Source of the DNA: Maratus speciosus
Lineage: Eukaryota > Arthropoda > Arachnida > Araneae > Salticidae
Reading direction: 5' to 3'
Assembly (NCBI GenBank): GCA_963932465.1
Contig: OZ010793.1
Coordinates: 365,518,459 to 365,582,458 of the forward strand
DNA: 64,000 nt
Shown: positions 24,239 through 36,083 of the stretch, piece after piece
Position numbering within the stretch: position 1 is the stretch's first letter
Layout: each line of letters starts with the position of its first letter
Position numbers and translations under genes: made by a program
Notes under the pieces: generated by a model
The model's database searches: none
The model's input: only the letters and a program-made list of their open reading frames with translations
Told to the model about the DNA's origin: nothing

Positions 24239-26038
24239 TAGAGTTCTGCACGGGCCCGGCCCGCGGGCCGGGCCGGCGGAATGGAGGAGAATTTTCAAAC
24301 GGGCCGGGCCGGCAGAATTAGGACAATTTTTTCAACGGGCCGGGGCGGCAAAAAAATGAACGGGCCTGCAGGGCCGGGCCGATAAAAAAAAAATAATCGG
24401 GCCTATCGGCCCGATATAAGAATTTGAGAGAAGCAGATAAAATACGAGGCCATATTCAATGAATATGACTTTTACGAGAAGTATAAATGTCGTTACGAGC
24501 CGATGCGAGTTTAACAACATCAATACAGAAATGTAACATGTCCATTGTAGAGATCGGCATCGTAGAGTTACATGATGCCTGATCCCGGGTTTAATTTTTT
24601 CGGCAGACTTGTGCCGGGACGAAACTGGTCTTAATAGTTCTCAGGATGTGTAGGACAGGCATTATGTTTTGTAAAAGTATTAATAGTGATAATGAATTTC
24701 TGTTAACAGTATCTTTGGAAATATACCTTAAGAGGCTACTTCAGTCAAAGGAAAAGACCCGTTCGCTAATGCTAATCCTATGGAAGAAATTTATAAAGCT
24801 ATCTCGGTCGCATTTCAATATTTTTAAATAATTTCTTTTGCATTGAATAGTTGAGATTGATCTGTACAAAGGACGTTGTTTACTTTTTCGATTTTGTTTA
24901 CAGGTATTTCTTATGAGAACACTTTCATTTTCGGAACCGGTTTCGAAAGTAAAAGCATCCTCATAAAAAATATCTGCAGTCAAAATCGAAAAAGTAAAAA
25001 ACGGCCTGCATACAAATCCATCTCAACTATTCAATGCAAAAGAAATCATTTAAAAATATTGAAATGCGACCGAGATATCTTTATAAATTTCTTCCATAGG
25101 ATTAGCATTAGCGAATGTGTTTTTTCATTTGACTGAAGTAGCCTCTTAAGGTGGTTCTCATATTCACTGCTGAACAATGCGAAACTTTCAGACACATTTT
25201 CTGACTCATTTTTAACTATAAAGGCATAAAATTGACAGGCCTGAGTATTGAAGGCATTTGGAATCGAATAGCGTTTCCATTTTTGATAAATTACGTACAG
25301 AGATAACAGAGACTCTTGTACGTGACTGTACGTTTTTCTCCTTTCCTGTGCTATCGCTTCCGGAAATTCGATTCAAAACACTAACTTTGGCAGTATTTTC
25401 TGAAAGATATATTACTTTTATCTAAGAAAAAAACGGCATTTACATGGTTTCTGAATAAGAATACCTGCCAATCTCATGCGTTTCCGAAAAGAAATGAATT
25501 CATAAATGTGTCAAAATGTAGCTCCTTTGGATTTGAGAAAAGCCTTAAAAATGACAGAAATATTTTCACAAATCTACTTTTTATTATAAGCTTCAAAAGT
25601 TATCATGTTTTTTAACCCTTTATTCTAAAATACATTAACCTTTTAATGAACCCTTATTTAAATTTTGAAACGTTTCTAGGGACGTTGACTAAAACACTGT
25701 AAGTAATCGTTAATGTTTACTATTGTGTGTTTTCTATTTTGCGAACACATAGTAATTTAAAATATACTGTAAAATGTTCCCATAAATATGCATGTAGTAT
25801 TCATTAAAAGAATCTTAATTCTATGTCGAGAAAAAACGGATTTTTTTGTAGAAATTGAATCGGGCCGTGCCTGGCCTGTTTTCACTGATTTTTGTACGGG
25901 CCGGGCCGGGCTGAGAACGGTAAAAATGTAAACGGGCCGGGCCGGGCTCGGGCCGAACTTTCAATTTTTACACCGGGCCGGGCCGAAATAGCTTTTCTTC
26001 GGGCCGGGCCTGGAAATTCCGGCCCGTGCAGACCTCTA
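24239..26038. mobile_element. GGGCCGG-rich hAT-type element, copy 1
   Basis: Ends TAGAGTTCTGCACGGGCC and, complemented, TAGAGGTCTGCACGGGCC. Flanks TGGTTAAC (24231-24238) and TGGCTAAC (26039-26046) form an 8-bp duplication with one mismatch. About 180 bp at each end is made of GGGCCGGGCC-type GC-rich subrepeats in otherwise AT-rich DNA. The interior matches the copy at 55592-56884, apart from the 414-bp insertion at 24732 and other indels. No transposase; a non-autonomous hAT family. Confidence 0.88.
24732..25145. mobile_element. TTAA foldback element nested in the GGGCCGG element
   Basis: Perfect inverted ends GAGGCTACTTCAGTCAAA / TTTGACTGAAGTAGCCTC are flanked by TTAA (24728-24731 and 25146-25149). 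The other family copy has the intact empty site CCTTAAGGGGTTCTC at about 56056. Nearly the whole element is two inverted arms of ~190 bp, so both strands show similar open frames; these are not genes. Confidence 0.92.
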
Positions 26039-26046
26039 TGGCTAAC

Positions 26047-26438
26047 AGGAAAGAAAAGCAAACATTATTTAAAGTTTTAGGATTTCTAAATGGATTTCTC
26101 AACGTATAATCATAATTTAATTAATATGAATTAATTAATAAAACCGTTTTTTTTATTATTATTACGTGTCAATTTTTTTTCTTCTCATTTTTAGTGTTTA
26201 AAATTGAATCATTGCAGTTCCACAGCCATTTGGCCTATTTTGGGAGCGTGTTTTGTCGTATAATTAAATCCATTGCTGTTATAACTCTTATACAATTGTA
26301 ACACTCAAGAATATCTGGCGATTGATCACCTGTTGTGGATAAAAGAGAAAAGGCCTTCAAATTAATAATATATTAATTTATAATTGAGTTTTAAAAATAT
26401 TAAAATATTTTCATCGGAAACCAGGGACGGAGGAAACG
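26047..26438. other. Unannotated stretch
   Basis: AT-rich DNA, ending in a G tract at about 26439-26451. Nothing recognised. Confidence 0.5.
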
Positions 26439-26439
26439 G

Positions 26440-27150
26440 GGGGGGGGGGGCAGAGAGCATTATTTATTACTCTTGGTAGTGGACGGGGAAGAGTGGGACG
26501 TCCGACCGTGGCAATAGCCCGATTATGGAAGGAAGTATGTTGCGCATAGTGTTTGCATTACCTTTAATTACTCAGTCCACAAATCGAATTTAAAAAATCG
26601 GGCTACATTATTACCTCTATCTTACTATGTTTATGGTAAGTTACATTGTAATTGATCGAGTCATTACCGATAAATCGTGTTCATTTCATTGCCATATTGG
26701 AGTGGATGCATAGGAAGTTGCGCAAACGTTTGGCTCGCTGCGTTTCAATAATGATTTACCACTATTACACTAGCTACTACCAGTTATAACAACTTAATTA
26801 TTTATTAGCAATGGAAGGAACATTTTCCTTTCGTTTAATAATTTATTCATTGTTGTCGACGGTAGCCGGGGCTTTGGGAAGGGTGAGAGGAGCGAGCGAA
26901 ACCTATGAACACCGTGGCAATGTTTAGCCCGATTACGGAAGATTGTTGCCCATAGATTTTGCATTAGAACTTTGACCTTTAATCACTCAGGCCACAGATC
27001 GAATTTCTAAAATCGGGTCATGTTATTACCTCTTGTCTTACTTCTTACTATAATATTTATGTTTGTGATAATTTGCATTATAATTGATCGAGGCGCGCGT
27101 TATCGAGAAACCTCGCTCCTTTTATTGTCATATTGGAATGGACCCCGATC
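26440..27150. repeat. Diverged duplication, two units about 430 bp apart
   Basis: ACCGTGGCAATxxxxAGCCCGATTA, CACAgATCGAATTT, AATCGGG, ATTACCTCT, TAATTGATCGAG and GTCATATTGGA occur in the same order in 26490-26715 and 26920-27140. The function and family are unknown. The sequence is more CpG-rich than its surroundings. Confidence 0.65.
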
Positions 27151-27264
27151 TAATGTTTCAGCTGTATTGTTTAGATTTTTTGTTCTTTCATTTTGACTGA
27201 ATTTTGGGAAATTTTACACGCATCCCACCAGAATACTCATGAAACCCCGCTACAATAAACCCCG

Positions 27265-27985
27265 ATACGCGATAACGCTTGATAGAAATATCCAGTTTGC
27301 TTAAAAAAAATTTCTAGGTTAATTTTGATAAGGCGCTTCCCTGATTAGTTTTGGGGGTTCATTGGTTAAGTATAAAGGGGAAAACTGGGGTCTAATCCCC
27401 TTAATTAAGATAAATGGGTTTTTCCATGCAAAATTATCCGATTTGCTTCAAATTTGGTATACCGGTTTATTCTGATAAGACTCTTCCTCGTTTAGATTTG
27501 GAGGTTCATTGGTTAAGTTTAAAGGATGGGGGGGAGGCGGGGGCTACTCCCCCCTTAATTTAGATAAATGGGTTTTTCTATCCGATTTACTTCAAATTTG
27601 GTATACCCGTTTATTCTGATAAGGCGCTTCCCTGATTATATTTGGAGATTTTTTGGTTAAGTATAAAGGGGGAGGGATGGGAGAGCTAATCCCCCCCTAG
27701 CTAAATGGGTTTTTCATGCAGAATTGTTCCGATTTGTTTCAAACTCGGTGTACAGGTTTATTCTGATAAGTCGCTTACCTGATTAGATTTAGAGGTTCAT
27801 TGACTAAGTATAAAGGGGGGGAAACGGGTGTGGGGGGGCTGATCAACTCCCTTAATTTATATTTCGATGGGCATTATTCTTTCAAATAAGAGTATAATAT
27901 ACAATTAGTTTGTATAAATAGCCTGTGAGCTCAATGCCATCAGTTTAACTGGGCACTTTTCTTTTTATTATTTCATTGCCAGTCT
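27265..27985 (-). mobile_element. CTAATCAGG tandem-array element, copy B (inverted, hairpin end missing)
   Basis: About four monomers of the CCTGATTAGATTTGGAGG unit, alternating with runs of G or C. The subterminal repeat AGCCTGTGAGCT lies at 27920-27931, followed by a block (ATCAGTTTAACTGGGCACTT) also found upstream of the subterminal repeat in copy C. The other end stops near TATCGCG (27265) without microsatellite or hairpin. Confidence 0.8.
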
Positions 27986-28984
27986 TTGTTGGTCGTCAAG
28001 TAATGTAAACAACATTCTTGCGCTTGTAGTATGGCATTTTCTTAAATCTTCTTTAGTGAAGCATGTTACCTATCCTCTTCAGAGTCCAAAAAATCTTTTT
28101 TCGTCATATTCGGTCAGACGTAAAGGTTACTTGAAGACAGCTGCTTACCCGATGTCTGAGCAAAATAGTAGTCCCCCAACAAAAGGTAAAAAATGGACCA
28201 CACACTAGGTTGCAGACCACCGCCCCCCCCCCCCCCCCCCTTCCACTTTTAAGGTCCTGGATTGATAGAGTGGCGAGGCGATAGAGATTGATTCTGACGG
28301 GCCTAAAAAGATCTAGCCTGACTCACGATTCTCCAAGCATCTGTATATAGATGATGATGTTATCCTGATGAGATATTTTTCGAGCATCGCATATTGATTT
28401 TCGATATGACCCTTCGAGTCCGGTTTTGTTCGAATATTAATTATAGATTACTTATAGCAAAATTTTTGTCTGTTTCTTTTTCTTTTTTTTTCTTTGCGAG
28501 TAAAAGGAGTGAATGAAAAAGAAATCCGTAGTCTACTCATTCTTTCTCATTTATTTTATTGCATCAAATTTATTTTCTAAATCTAAAGCGCAATCTATGT
28601 ATTTTCCTTAACTCGCACACACAATTTTTTTTTCAGTTATATAGTAATGTTCATATTAAATTTCAGAGTAAAAAATGACGAAATATTATAGCATGATATG
28701 CGTTTTATGGTGCAATTATTTTATATTACTTTCTGCTGCTCATACTTGAATTGTTGAGGCTTTTTTTTAACACAGTGGTTATCGTGCTCTGCAGTGCTGG
28801 ACACCAGTAGCGGATTTTTCTGAGTATGCATAGACATGCGTCGCATATCTGGCAAAATTATTTGAACTTCAAAAACATTTTAGTGAAAATATTCGCGTAA
28901 CAACTTACTTTGAAAAATAGTTCTCAAAATTTTCGAATGTTATACTGAATCTATACTAAAACTAATGTTATACTAAAACTTGTA
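27986..28984. other. Unannotated stretch with an 18-C tract
   Basis: C18 at 28223-28240. The segment 28100-28450 is less AT-rich than its surroundings but shows no gene I recognise. Confidence 0.5.
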
Positions 28985-29400
28985 CAGTCGTGGGAAAAAA
29001 AAATCAAACACCTCTAATTCTTCAAAAAATTATCGAAGAAAGTTACAGGTATCACACGATTGGTAATAAAATCTACTTTTCAATGTATATAAATTTGCTT
29101 GGGGGGGGGGGGGTCTACACATTAATACGAACCATAACTTTGTTTTTTTTCAATAGCAGTACACAATTCTGACAGCATAAATGAACTCTACACCCTTCAA
29201 TTTTCCTAAAAACAAATTTTTATGCAATTCGTACGGCAAGTTTCCGAGAAATTAATTATTTTACAACGAGCGCATTTTAGGGGCTGTATCCAAATTGATG
29301 TTCGGTACTAGATTGTTGACCGAGAGAGCCCCCTTCTTGATCAAGACATCTTAAGCGTCACTCGAGCAGTCATTGAAGACTGCTAGATTACAGGACAGCA
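28985..29400 (+). mobile_element. Possible Tc1/mariner end (truncated element)
   Basis: TA followed by CAGTCGTGGGAAAAAAA is a typical Tc1/mariner-type terminal sequence. The following ~400 bp include a G13 tract (29100-29112) and a moderately GC-rich segment (29280-29400) but no transposase or matching right end that I can find. Confidence 0.4.
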
Positions 29401-29892
29401 TAAGAAATTTCAAAATATCTAGTCACTTATATCATAGACCATCATTTTGCCGTTTTTTAAGCATAATTTGAAAACTACTTGGAAGAAAAATGTGAAATTT
29501 TGGATTTCCATGAAGCAGGATTTAATAAATCTAAATCCACCAAAAAAATTGTAGGTTGAAATTTATAATTTTTGCGAATATTAATTTCGTAATTTGTATA
29601 ATAAAATTATAAAAATTGCAAATTCAACGTAATTATGTTTGGGTATTTCAGTATTATTGCTACACAAAAAAATTAGCACATTAGGAGTATAATTTCAGGA
29701 GATATTAATGAAAATATGAAAATGTGATTTAACATTAGAAACACTAAATTTTGAATGTTTATATTTCAAAAACTTATTATTCAAATGACTTGAAATTTGG
29801 TGACTAGGCATAGTAATATGTGGTATATTTCTGCATTTTCATTTATGAAATGGTATACTGCTCTTTATTTACGGTTTATTACTGTTAATTTT

Positions 29893-29933
29893 ACAGTATA
29901 ATACTGGCAACCCAGCTGCCAGTATTATACTGT
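29893..29933. repeat. Perfect 17-bp hairpin
   Basis: ACAGTATAATACTGGCA (29893-29909) and TGCCAGTATTATACTGT (29917-29933) are exact inverted repeats with a 7-base loop. The surrounding TTTACAGTGTAAA-type motifs suggest a small palindromic mobile element rather than an RNA gene. Confidence 0.7.
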
Positions 29934-30424
29934 TAAACCAACAGTTGTTTTTTACAGTGTAAATATTTTTTAAGCGTAAGTAAGTAAAGTATTTCGACAC
30001 AATCTTTTTACACCCTCTTAGAACACCAAATTTACGTCACTTATAAAAATTTCGAAACGTTCGCACAATAAGAAGTCAATCTAAAATTCTGTAATTTTAT
30101 AAATGACTTATAAAACTCGAGTTTCAAACTATTAAAGACTAGAAATATTTATCTATTTTATTTGATTTCTTATGCATTGAAAAAAAAAAAAAAAAAAAAT
30201 CTGATTAACGTAATCTTTGACTGAAAATCATTAACAATAAACATTCTTTTTATGCAGGAAACTTTTATACAATGTTTTAAATGCACTGAGATTATCTCTG
30301 ACATACACCCGTTTCAAAATCACATCCCCCCCCCCCCTTACCACTTGATAGATTTCTTTATAAAAATTGAGCTTTTTTGTCCAGATCTAGTATCAGAATG
30401 TAGGAAAAAGGAAAAAATATTATA

Positions 30425-30605
30425 AATATGCATTTGAATTCATTTTGTCAGGGTACTCTAATGAAACATGTTTGCCGAATAATAATTCTAGTTTCCAAGT
30501 ATCAGAGTAAATATGAAGAGGGAGAATATGAATATTTATTTGAATTCTTTACTTTCCCCCATGTCCTAATGGGCGATGTTTGCCGAATAATAAAATTCTA
30601 ATTAG
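30425..30605. repeat. Diverged direct duplication
   Basis: The order AT-rich/TTTGAATTC/.../TAATG/.../TGTTTGCCGAATAATAA/ATTCTA is found twice, at 30430-30492 and 30536-30601. Confidence 0.6.
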
Positions 30606-32310
30606 TAAAACCAGTAATTATTGCTTGATACTTATCTGATAGACTCTGCATTTGCACCATCCATCATCTCGTATTCGGATATCAGTCCGTGATGTGCTCG
30701 TTGTTGAACCCGATCGTTTTTTGTTATATGAAATTTATGTATGCACCTGATGTAACTTAAATTAATTGCGTCTATGCACACAAGCCTGTTATAGCTGTTG
30801 CACGATAATAAATTTGTTAAGGATAATCACTGGGTAGTTTTCATCAACGCTTGGATCCGTGTGGTTATAACTTTGCCTCCTAGGCAATACCTGTCACTTG
30901 ACTTCCACGGGTTACGCCTTGCTTTCTTAAGTTTACTTGCCCAATTTCTGTTGTTTTATTTCTTGTCGTTGTGCTAAATTAAATGTCTAGTTGTTTGTAC
31001 TGAATGCGTTAATGTGTCAAGTTTTATATGTCAATTTAGATCATTTCGTCGGTGATCAACTAATTTTATCGTACGGTAATTTTTATGATTTACGGTCTAG
31101 GCGGAACGTATCATGTAAAAACCTAAAATATTAATGGAATTCGATTTAGAATTCAATTTAGAAATTGTGTCTGCTTAAACGTTTATTTTTCATCTGATAG
31201 TTAATTACGTTTTTGACTTTCATTAGTTTCGATGCTGAGTATATTTAATTTCTCCCTTCTCGTGACTAAAATTCTTTTCCTTTCATCTCGCCATCTTTGT
31301 CCAACGAATAGAATGCTGGTACCTATAGTTGTTGTATGGTACTAAATTGGATATTCGTAGCGATTCGGAAATCAATTTATACCCCAGATATACATATCTT
31401 AAATTAAGAGATTTATAAGATAATTAACACGTAATTAATCCTTGTGAGTGAAAAAAACACCATAGCGTTTATAAAGTTCATAATGAAAGAAGCTAATTAG
31501 GATGCAGAATCAAGGATGTTCAATTAATTCAGTGAAATCACCGTTTTAATTTTATGTTTAAAAACGTATTTTTTGCAGTAGCAGCATCACCATACAAATA
31601 AATGCAGAGGCTATAGTTCAATATAATCTTATGAAATATCGAATTCTAATTTGAATTTTTTATTACGTAAAATCTGTATGGATTTAGTTTGCATAGTTTT
31701 TGTCATAATATTCAAATTTTCATAATATAAATTTACTTATTATACGCCGAGTTATGTCTCGCGTCCATAAAATTATCCATATATATATATTTCTATTTCT
31801 TTATTTTGAACAGCTGAAAAAAACATTGGTAACAGATTATAAATTAAAGCTTTAAAATATGGTATATGAAAATTAGTTAAATTTTCGTCTTAGAAAGGGA
31901 GGGGATGGGGAGAGCTTTGCATCTTTTCCAATGTTTCTCTCTCATTTCCGTCCTCTTAGCCAACTTAAAAAAAATGGCCATTAAAACGCCCTCTGGCGGC
32001 GAACTTTTGATATTTTTTTTTTTTTTTTTCGCTTAAACAAATTCCCATTCCTTCATTATGGCCTCCATAAAATTTCACAACTTTCTAAACACTAGTTTCG
32101 TCTAGAGAACTTCAAAATGAGATCGTTTAATTTTGGACACCCCGTACATCTCGCCGATATAAATTATTGTTAGCGCAAATTATTTACTGTCCTATAAATT
32201 CCCAGGAAGAAAAATTCTTCTGATATTAATTTGCTGTTATTGCCAACGTAGTGCATCTATACCAGCGTTCATATATTAACAAAGCTACCTGGCTAATGCA
32301 GTCATGAAAT
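30606..32310. other. Unannotated stretch
   Basis: 30620-31020 is less AT-rich than average with an AATAAA at 30807; it could be part of a retroelement LTR or UTR but I found no partner. Near 31990 a CGCCCTCTGGCGGCG palindrome and near 32140 GGACACCCCGTACA look like repeat material. No gene recognised. Confidence 0.4.
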
Positions 32311-32448
32311 TTAACCCTTTGCACTCCGTTGTTGCCACTGCGGCGACATCATCTTTCCTTGCAAAATTTGTTTTTGGCACCAGTAATAAAGGATTTGCCT
32401 TATTTAATCAGAGCATTTTTGAAATTGAGTACTTGAAGGAAACTTCTT

Positions 32449-33539
32449 TTAAATAAAAAGAAAATTGCCCAGTTAAACTGATGGTATTGAGCTCACAGGC
32501 TATTCACACTAATTGTACCTATATTATACTCTTATTTCAAAGAATAATGCCCATCTAAAAATAAAAAAAGGGATTAGTCCTCGTTGCCCCCTTTTATATA
32601 CTTAACCAAAGAACCTCCAAATCTAATCAGGGAAGCTCCTTAACATAGTAAACTGGTATACCAAATTTGAAGCAAATCAGATAATTCTGCATGAAAAAAC
32701 CATTTCGCTAAATTAAAGGGGGGGGGGGTATTAGCTCCGCCATTTCTCCCTTTATGCTAACATATGAACCTTCAAATCTAATCAGAATGAACCTAGAAAA
32801 AAAGATTAAACTAATTAGATAATTCTGCATGAAAACCCACTTATCTAAATTAAGGGGAGGTGCAATAGCCCCCCTTTCTCCCTTTTATACTTAACCAATG
32901 AACCTCCAAATCAAATGAAGGAAGCCATATCGGAATAAACTGGTGTATCAAATTTGAAGCAAATCGAATAATTCTGTATGAAAAACCCATTTATCTAAAT
33001 TAAGAGGACACTAGCCCCTGTCCCTCCTTTATACTTAACCAATAAATCTCCAAATCTAATCAAGGCAGCTCCTTAACATAATAAACCGGTATACGAAATT
33101 TTTTAGCAAATCGAATAACTCTGCATGAAAAACCCATTTTTCTAAATTATGGGGGACTAGCCCCCCTTTCCTCCCTTTATACTTAACTAATGAACCTCCA
33201 AATCTAATCAGGGAAGCTCCTTAACATAATAAACCGGTATACCAAATTTGGAGCAAATCGAATAATTCTGCATGAAAAACCCATTTATCTAAATTAAGGG
33301 GGGTAGCCCCCCTTTCCTCCCTTTATACTTAACTAATGAACCTCCAAATCTAATCAGGCCATCTCCTTAACATAATAAACCGGTATACCAAATTTGGAGC
33401 TAATCGAATAATAAGCTAATAATAAGCTAGAAGAAGCAAGGTGTCGTCGGGTAGCTTCATCGCCCCGAGCCCTCCCTTCCCGCTTTTCGGTGTTTTTAAT
33501 TTGTGTAATTTTCCTTTTAAATTTGTCCGGTTTCAATTT

Positions 33540-33573
<34 letters not shown>

Positions 33574-34363
33574 CAACGTTGCTTTCGCTAGAGAGTCTTT
33601 CACTCGGGACGTGGCTGGGGACCTACGAATCTTGCTTCCGCAAAAGAGTCGGACTAGAGTAGAAGAATAAAGGGCTGCGGACTACATGAAAAACGCATTT
33701 ATCTTAATTAACGGGGGGTAGCCCCCTTTCCCCCCCTTTATACATAACAATGATCTTCCAAATCTAATCTGGGAAGCTGCTTAACATAATTAACCGGTAT
33801 ACCAAATTTATAGCAAATAGCATATTTCTGCATGAAAAACCCATTTATCTAAATTAGGGGGGGTAGCCCCCTTTCCTCTCTTTATATGTAACTAATGAAC
33901 CTTCAAATCTAATCAAGGCAGCTCCTTAACATAATAAACCGGTATACCAAATTTGGAGCAAATCGAATAATTCTACATGAATAACCCATTTATCTAAATT
34001 AGGTGGGGGTAGTCCCCCTTTCCCCCCTTTATACTTAAGTAATGAGCTTCCAAATCTAATCAGGGAAGCTCCTTAACATAATAAACCGGTATACCAAATT
34101 TGGAGCAAATCGAATATTTCTGCAAGAAAAACCCATTTATCTAAATTAAGGGGGGGACTAGCCCCCCTTTTTCCCCTTTATCCTTAACCAATGATCCCCA
34201 AAAACTAATCAGGGAAGCGCCTTATCAGAATGAACCTAGAAAAAAAATTGAAGCAAATCGGATATTTCTATCAAGAGTTATCGCGTACGTACGCACATAC
34301 ACACGTACGTACATACAGAACCGGTGGGCACATAAGCTCTCAGGCTTTGATGGCCTGTGAGCT
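32449..34363 (+). mobile_element. CTAATCAGG tandem-array element, copy C (longest)
   Basis: The left block has CCCAGTTAAACTGATGG, then the subterminal repeat AGCTCACAGGCT (32490-32501). About eleven monomers follow, with unit cores at 32630, 32775, 32909, 33053, 33201 and 33347 (134-148 bp apart). Then comes a CGTACGTACG/ACACACGTACGTACATACA tract and the terminal hairpin AGCTCTCAGGCTttgatGGCCTGTGAGCT (34335-34363), flank TAAAAA. Each monomer contains a run of G or C and CTTTATACTTAAC. The 118-residue open frame at 34230-34586 starts in the array and is not a gene. Confidence 0.85.
33411..33685. other. 275-bp foreign insertion inside the array
   Basis: Monomer sequence stops at about 33411 and resumes with ATGAAAAACGCATTTATC at about 33686. 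The insert is less AT-rich at both ends, with a central run of ~32 T (33543-33575), and has AATAAA (33667) near its right side. It may be a retrotransposed fragment or a SINE. I do not recognise it, and its open frames on both strands read through the T run. Confidence 0.6.
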
Positions 34364-34455
34364 AAAAAGTGGTGCCGGCCGAATAAAATATTTATGTAAT
34401 GACGCGGAGTTGCTGGTAGCCCATACTCAAAATGACGCGGAGTGCAGAAGGTTAA

Positions 34456-35377
34456 TAGCGGTGAAAAAGCATTGTGATTACAGAATCACATTGAATAGCA
34501 TTCAGACGATTGCGTTGATATTCTATAAGAATTATAAATTATTTCATTTATATGGATTTTTGCCTATAGAAAGAAAAAATAAATAGATTATAGTGTAGAT
34601 AGATAAATCTATTTACTTGTGAAAACTCCTTAGATCGTGCTGGTGCGTTAAGATGAATGGTTCTATAAAAAGAAGTGACAAAAGAAAATTATGATGGAAA
34701 TGGAGGCGCGAGAAGGGACACTTAAATGTGATTTTCTGTATTGATCTCCACTGCTTTACTTAAGAAATTTTAATGTTTACTCTCTGTAAGGGGGTCCGGG
34801 ACGCAAAAAGCTTCATATTTTCTAAAAAAAAAACTTTTATAGCATTAAAAGTTTATCTGATTTTGTCTGCTTAAAATGACGTTTAAATCATGTTTCTATC
34901 TTAATCAGAAAAGGAAATATTAATTTTTTCCTTTTGTTTTGTCTTTAAAGTCTAGCTTTCAAGCAATGGTTGTCATGGAAATGATTTCTTATGAAAATGC
35001 GTTTTTCTTCATGTTGGGTTTTTTCACCACTTCTCGTATTTAAATTGTTATAAGTCAAGAACCATTAAAGAGAAATTGTACAAACTTAGAACATGTCTTT
35101 TTTCAATTATTTTACTTTAATTTTTATTTACAAATTTGAAAAAAAATATTTACTTTTGAAAATAGGATTTTTAAAAATATGTATGTAAATTTTTACTTTA
35201 AATATTTAAAAAAAAATTTTAATTAATATTTTTAAAAATGCTCAATCAAAATTAAAACTTACATATTTCTGTTTATTTAAATGAAAAACAATTGAAATTC
35301 TGCAAATAATATTTCGAGTTATAACGATTTTAAATTTCCTTACTTTTTTCATAAATTTTAAATGTTAAAACGAGAAG
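34456..35377. other. Unannotated stretch
   Basis: Very AT-rich, with no recognised gene or repeat. Confidence 0.5.
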
Positions 35378-35673
35378 TAGTCCAGGGGAAATGTACCAAA
35401 AAAGGGGGTTACCTTGCAAAAGGTCGGGTAGAAGATTTTTTTTTTCTGAATTGCTTATAATGATGCCAACATGGAAAAACCAAGTTTTCTAACAAAATTT
35501 CTTAAGGCTAAATTTTCTGTGGCGAAATAAACAAGAAAATTTTGGGACTTTTTTTTTTTTAAATGTCTCGAGACTCGTTGCCGTAGCATATTATTTGTTA
35601 ATTACAATATTAAAGAAGACGAAATTCTCTGCAACTTTCATATTTACAACTTTTTTTATACACTCAATAGCAA

Positions 35674-36083
35674 GCGCGGTACGCCATTTTAAAAATAGGA
35701 CATTTTTTTTTTTTTCAATTGTCTTAAAAACCGTGAAAAACGCAATTCTGTCCCGATTACTCAAATGTTTCACACGGATTTAATCGTGTATGTCAACTTC
35801 TATATATTAGTAGCAGTAAATCATGTGTTTCAGGGCTAAAACTAGCCTTTTTTGAACCCGTGGTAAACATGGATGTTGGCGCGGTACGCCATTTTAAAAA
35901 TAGGACATTTTTTTTTTTTTTCAATTGTCTTAAAAACCGTGAAAAACGCAATTCTGTCCCGATTACTCAAATGTTTCACACGGATTTAATCGTGTATGTC
36001 AACTTCTATATATTAGTAGCAGTAAATCATGTGTTTCAGGGCTAAAACTAGCCTTTTTTGAACCCGTGGTAAACATGGATGTT
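35674..36083. repeat. 205-bp tandem duplication in the left inverted end
   Basis: GCGCGGTACGCCATTTTAAA occurs at 35674 and at 35879 and the 205-bp unit is nearly identical. The right inverted end has only one copy. Confidence 0.92.

Larger units (their letters stand above)
32315..34451. mobile_element. TTAA-type element carrying a tandem-array element
   Basis: Ends CCCTTTGCACTCCG and, complemented, CCTTCTGCACTCCG are flanked by TTAA (32311-32314 and 34452-34455). Only about 130-175 bp at the left and 85 bp at the right belong to it; the middle is the array element. A related segment (CCTTATTTAATCAGAGCATTTT shared in inverse orientation) lies at about 57897-58050. Confidence 0.65.

Noticed and set aside
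24741..25136. Similar 80-86 residue frames on opposite strands
   Set aside because: They are the two inverted arms of the TTAA foldback read in each direction.
28330..28365. Plus-strand reading LYIDDDVILM resembling the YxDD motif of reverse transcriptases
   Set aside because: No other RT motif on either side in any frame; a chance match is more likely.
30620..31020. Less AT-rich segment with AATAAA, considered as a solo LTR
   Set aside because: No repeat partner or target duplication could be found in the window.
34230..34586. 118-residue frame, longest of its area
   Set aside because: It starts in an array monomer, runs through the CGTA/CATA microsatellite and terminal hairpin, and leaves the element at the end.
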